Shown: in pieces, positions 63,001-64,000 of the stretch
How positions within the stretch are numbered: position 1 is the stretch's first letter
How the letters are laid out: each line of letters begins with the position of its first letter
Assembly: GCF_026343955.1 (NCBI RefSeq)
Contig: NZ_JAPKNI010000004.1
Coordinates: 310,001-374,000 of the forward strand
DNA length: 64,000 nt
From: Kaistia defluvii
GTDB lineage: Bacteria; Pseudomonadota; Alphaproteobacteria; Rhizobiales; Kaistiaceae
Direction: 5' to 3'
The notes under the pieces: model-generated
The model's input: only the letters and a program-made list of their open reading frames with translations
The model's database searches: none
What the model was told of the DNA's origin: nothing
Position numbers and translations under genes: made by a program

Positions 63001-63584
63001 TCGCGTCCGCGCTCCCAAGGCTTTCCGGAAGATTGCGCAAAGGCCGCCTTGAAGGCATCGAGCTTGCCGCGACTGTCCAGATCACGCTCGAACTGCGCGA
63101 TATGCGGGAGCTTGCCATAGTAGCCGCACATCTCGTCAAAGACCTTCTGGAAGACGGCGAGAAGCGCATCGACATCCGCCTTCGAGATCACATCCGCCTT
63201 CTGGTCGATATTGAACAAGACCGACCGGGATGGAATCGACACTGCCTTGCGCAAAGCGCCCGCCAGCATCGGGTTGCCCGCAAGCTTCCGCTCAAAGATT
63301 TCGACGGCACGCTGCCCTTCGACCTCGTCATTCTCCAGCAGAAGGGCGAGCATCTTCAGCAGGTGAGACTTACCTGACCCGAAGAAGCCAGAAATCCACA
63401 CGCCGTTCGCGGTATCATAATTGTTGTAGGCGTCGAGGAATTGCTCCAGCCGAGCGCCGATCTCATTGGTGATGACATATTCATCGAGCTCGGTCAGGAG
63501 GCTGGCCTTGTCGTCAGCCTTGATCACCCCATCGATCGAACGGTCGACCGGCTTGGCAAAGATATCACGCAGAAAAGTAGCCAT
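60045..63584 (-). CDS. brxC: BREX P-loop ATPase BrxC
   Basis: This 1179-residue ATPase opens TFLRDIFAKPVDRSIDGVIKAD and has Walker A GFFGSGKS (66-73) with LKMLALLLEN, as in BrxC/PglY. The RLNFFVDEVGQYIADN segment holds a Walker B-like acidic pair. Long helical regions follow, and a Pro/Gln/Ala-rich linker (APAQTPAPQPQPAGG) lies before a short C-terminal tail. It probably assembles with BrxB and PglZ. It starts four bases after the brxB stop. Confidence 0.95.
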   Translation of the reverse strand: MATFLRDIFAKPVDRSIDGVIKADDKASLLTELDEYVITNEIGARLEQFLDAYNNYDTANGVWISGFFGSGKSHLLKMLALLLENDEVEGQRAVEIFERKLAGNPMLAGALRKAVSIPSRSVLFNIDQKADVISKADVDALLAVFQKVFDEMCGYYGKLPHIAQFERDLDSRGKLDAFKAAFAQSSGKPWERGREQALMEGKHIAAAFAEVTGDEVKDILGQYRKDTKVSIEDFANMVKSWIDAQGPRFRLNFFVDEVGQYIADNVKLMTNLQTIAESLNTKCKGQAWIVVTAQQDMGSVIGDLTAQQENDFSKIQARFANRMPLNSQDVAEVIQRRLLAKTEAGQITLGNLYDAEENNLRTLFDFGDNSFKFRNFSGKDQFVASYPFPNYQYDLFQRAIMGLSQHNAFEGKHSSVGERSMLGVFQEVAKKLADTPVGGLATFDLMFEGIRTALKSSVQQSIQLAEKNLGDDFAVRVLKVLFLVKYVKEFKPTARNISILLLSRFEADQTEQRRNIEEALSLLERQTLIQRNGEVYEFLTNEEKDVEAEIKAIAVDPAEIERQLDELAFGAILRHGKIKHAGTGVDYAFTRKLDGHSLNREHELSVNIISPFSDDSDAPDVVRSNSMASDEMIVLLGRDVRFTRDLVLWLQTVKFARQVTSGDAQPGRDRIIAEKRDQNTRREKELVQRLRGLIADARLFVRGAELEIGGEDPQDRLVKGFQVLVDKVHTSLPVLRGATYTEADLGRAGRVDGGLFGGEGSGLTEAEQDVLNHAQAQMRLGTRVSVKALVEKFGAKPYGWPSIAVLCLTASLVARGKLEARADSALLEGDALVQGLRNSHALGNILLSPQIEFTAAQIRKSRELFQELFDLPASGNDARSLGAEWQTQLRKLLGDVEQESRAIAAYPFAAALDPLRTMLDGMRDQSATWFITGPIGQEDQLLDAKEDVFDKVRSFMRGPQKGIYDEVRSFLTKQDQNLGYSEGAAADKLRQVLEDPQCYKGTAIQELKADFYALKERIEQTVLAERNAVITAIDEVAGKVAQTSEFGALPPEQQARIREGLTARKSDLAAQSLIPALRNLATEVRSNLLADTLTRIAELTPAPAQTPAPQPQPAGGVAEPQPAPYVPPAPVKPQYIKAQSITVPFAKTYLEDEDDVTRYLDEMKKTLLAEIGAGKKVIV

Positions 63585-63587
63585 CGG

Positions 63588-64000
63588 TCAGACCTCGTAA
63601 TTCATGATATTGAACGCGCGGTAGTATTTGTCGTCATGGAGTAAGCCGAACAATTCCAGCGATGCTCCTGTCGCCAGCGCGTGCTTGTATTTTCCCGGAA
63701 AGAACATGACCGTCGGGCGATCTTTCGCGGTGCTTTGCAGGTTGTTGAGTACGTTGTGCGACCGTAGGTAGGGGTAAACCTCGCCTACGCCTGACAGGAA
63801 GATCACGTCGTGCGGGACTTCTTCGATGTGCCGCGCAATCTCTGGAATGAGGTGTGCCTGCGGGTCCAGAACCCCCTGCAACAGTTCCTTGAGCTCCGCC
63901 TTTTCCGTTTCGGCTTCAACCTCAAGGATCTGCTCGAAGATACCCCGGTCTTCGAGGATCCTGATCGAAAGATCATAGAGATCAATATCAAGTACGCGCA
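63588..64000 (-). CDS. brxB: BrxB (DUF1788), partial, 5' end beyond window
   Basis: The last 136 residues of BrxB run off the right edge. The segment reads DIDLYDLSIRILEDRGIFEQ, HDVIFLSGVGEVYPYLRSH, then PTVMFFPGKY, and ends YYRAFNIMNYEV, the usual C-terminal pattern of the roughly 200-residue DUF1788 family. In type 1 BREX, brxB lies directly before brxC, as here. brxA and any regulator would be expected further right. Confidence 0.9.
   Translation of the reverse strand, partial: RVLDIDLYDLSIRILEDRGIFEQILEVEAETEKAELKELLQGVLDPQAHLIPEIARHIEEVPHDVIFLSGVGEVYPYLRSHNVLNNLQSTAKDRPTVMFFPGKYKHALATGASLELFGLLHDDKYYRAFNIMNYEV

Overview
The window looks like the chromosome or a large replicon of a GC-rich alphaproteobacterium, most likely Rhizobiales/Hyphomicrobiales. 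This rests on protein style (Nqr, the MaoC-Pta fusion, DUF900 lipoprotein, HdeD, tandem Usp proteins), dense GC-rich coding and frequent ATGA/TGATG overlaps. It splits into a bioenergetic and low-oxygen/stress block (about 1-40 kb) and a phage-defence island (40.4-64 kb) that runs off the right edge. No rRNA, tRNA, CRISPR array or intact insertion sequence was seen.

Left block. At 1-3.1 kb there are two small lipoproteins and a DoxX-like membrane protein (minus strand), a divergent MarR regulator, and a secreted protein with an HExxH motif followed by a clear terminator. From 11.9 kb down to 3.3 kb lies one long minus-strand Na+-NQR operon: nqrA-B-C-D-E-F, apbE, a tiny nqrM, a CBS-pair protein, a Tat-exported nitroreductase and a Na+/Ca2+ exchanger. 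Its NqrB is unusually short and lacks the covalent FMN site. Its promoter carries a perfect FNR/FixK box in class II geometry.

From 12 to 40 kb the genes form a low-oxygen, substrate-level-phosphorylation and stress group: universal stress proteins, DUF1269 and HdeD membrane proteins, MaoC-Pta plus AckA, a GltS-type symporter, an RbbA-type efflux system, Zn alcohol dehydrogenase, CBS-BON protein, the arginine deiminase operon (transporter-arcA-arcB-arcC), a type II P-type ATPase and phosphoketolase. Phosphoketolase with Pta/AckA and ArcABC can all yield ATP from acyl or carbamoyl phosphate. A 16-bp palindrome, approximately GTCAWCNNTTGATGAC, recurs seven times in this block. It sits at nearly the same distance from a plausible -10 in front of usp, the arc operon and xfp, so these genes probably form one regulon. 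The pta-ackA operon also carries two gene corpses with large internal deletions, phaC before pta and fabI after ackA.

Right block. Reading leftward from 64 kb there is a type-1-like BREX locus: brxB (partial), brxC, pglX, pglZ and brxL. The BrxL is odd: its AAA+ core is intact, but the usual Lon-protease end is replaced by a domain resembling the MITD1 C-terminal (MIT_C, PLD-like) domain. Directly after it comes a tightly overlapping five-gene operon: AddB-like nuclease, AddA-like helicase-nuclease, a 404-aa unknown protein, a Tdp1-like phospholipase-D-fold protein and a SNF2-type helicase. This looks like a second, perhaps undescribed, DNA-processing defence module coupled to BREX. A perfect 22-bp inverted repeat closes the island two bases after the last stop codon. 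PglX shows an AT-rich central patch consistent with exchange of its target-recognition region.
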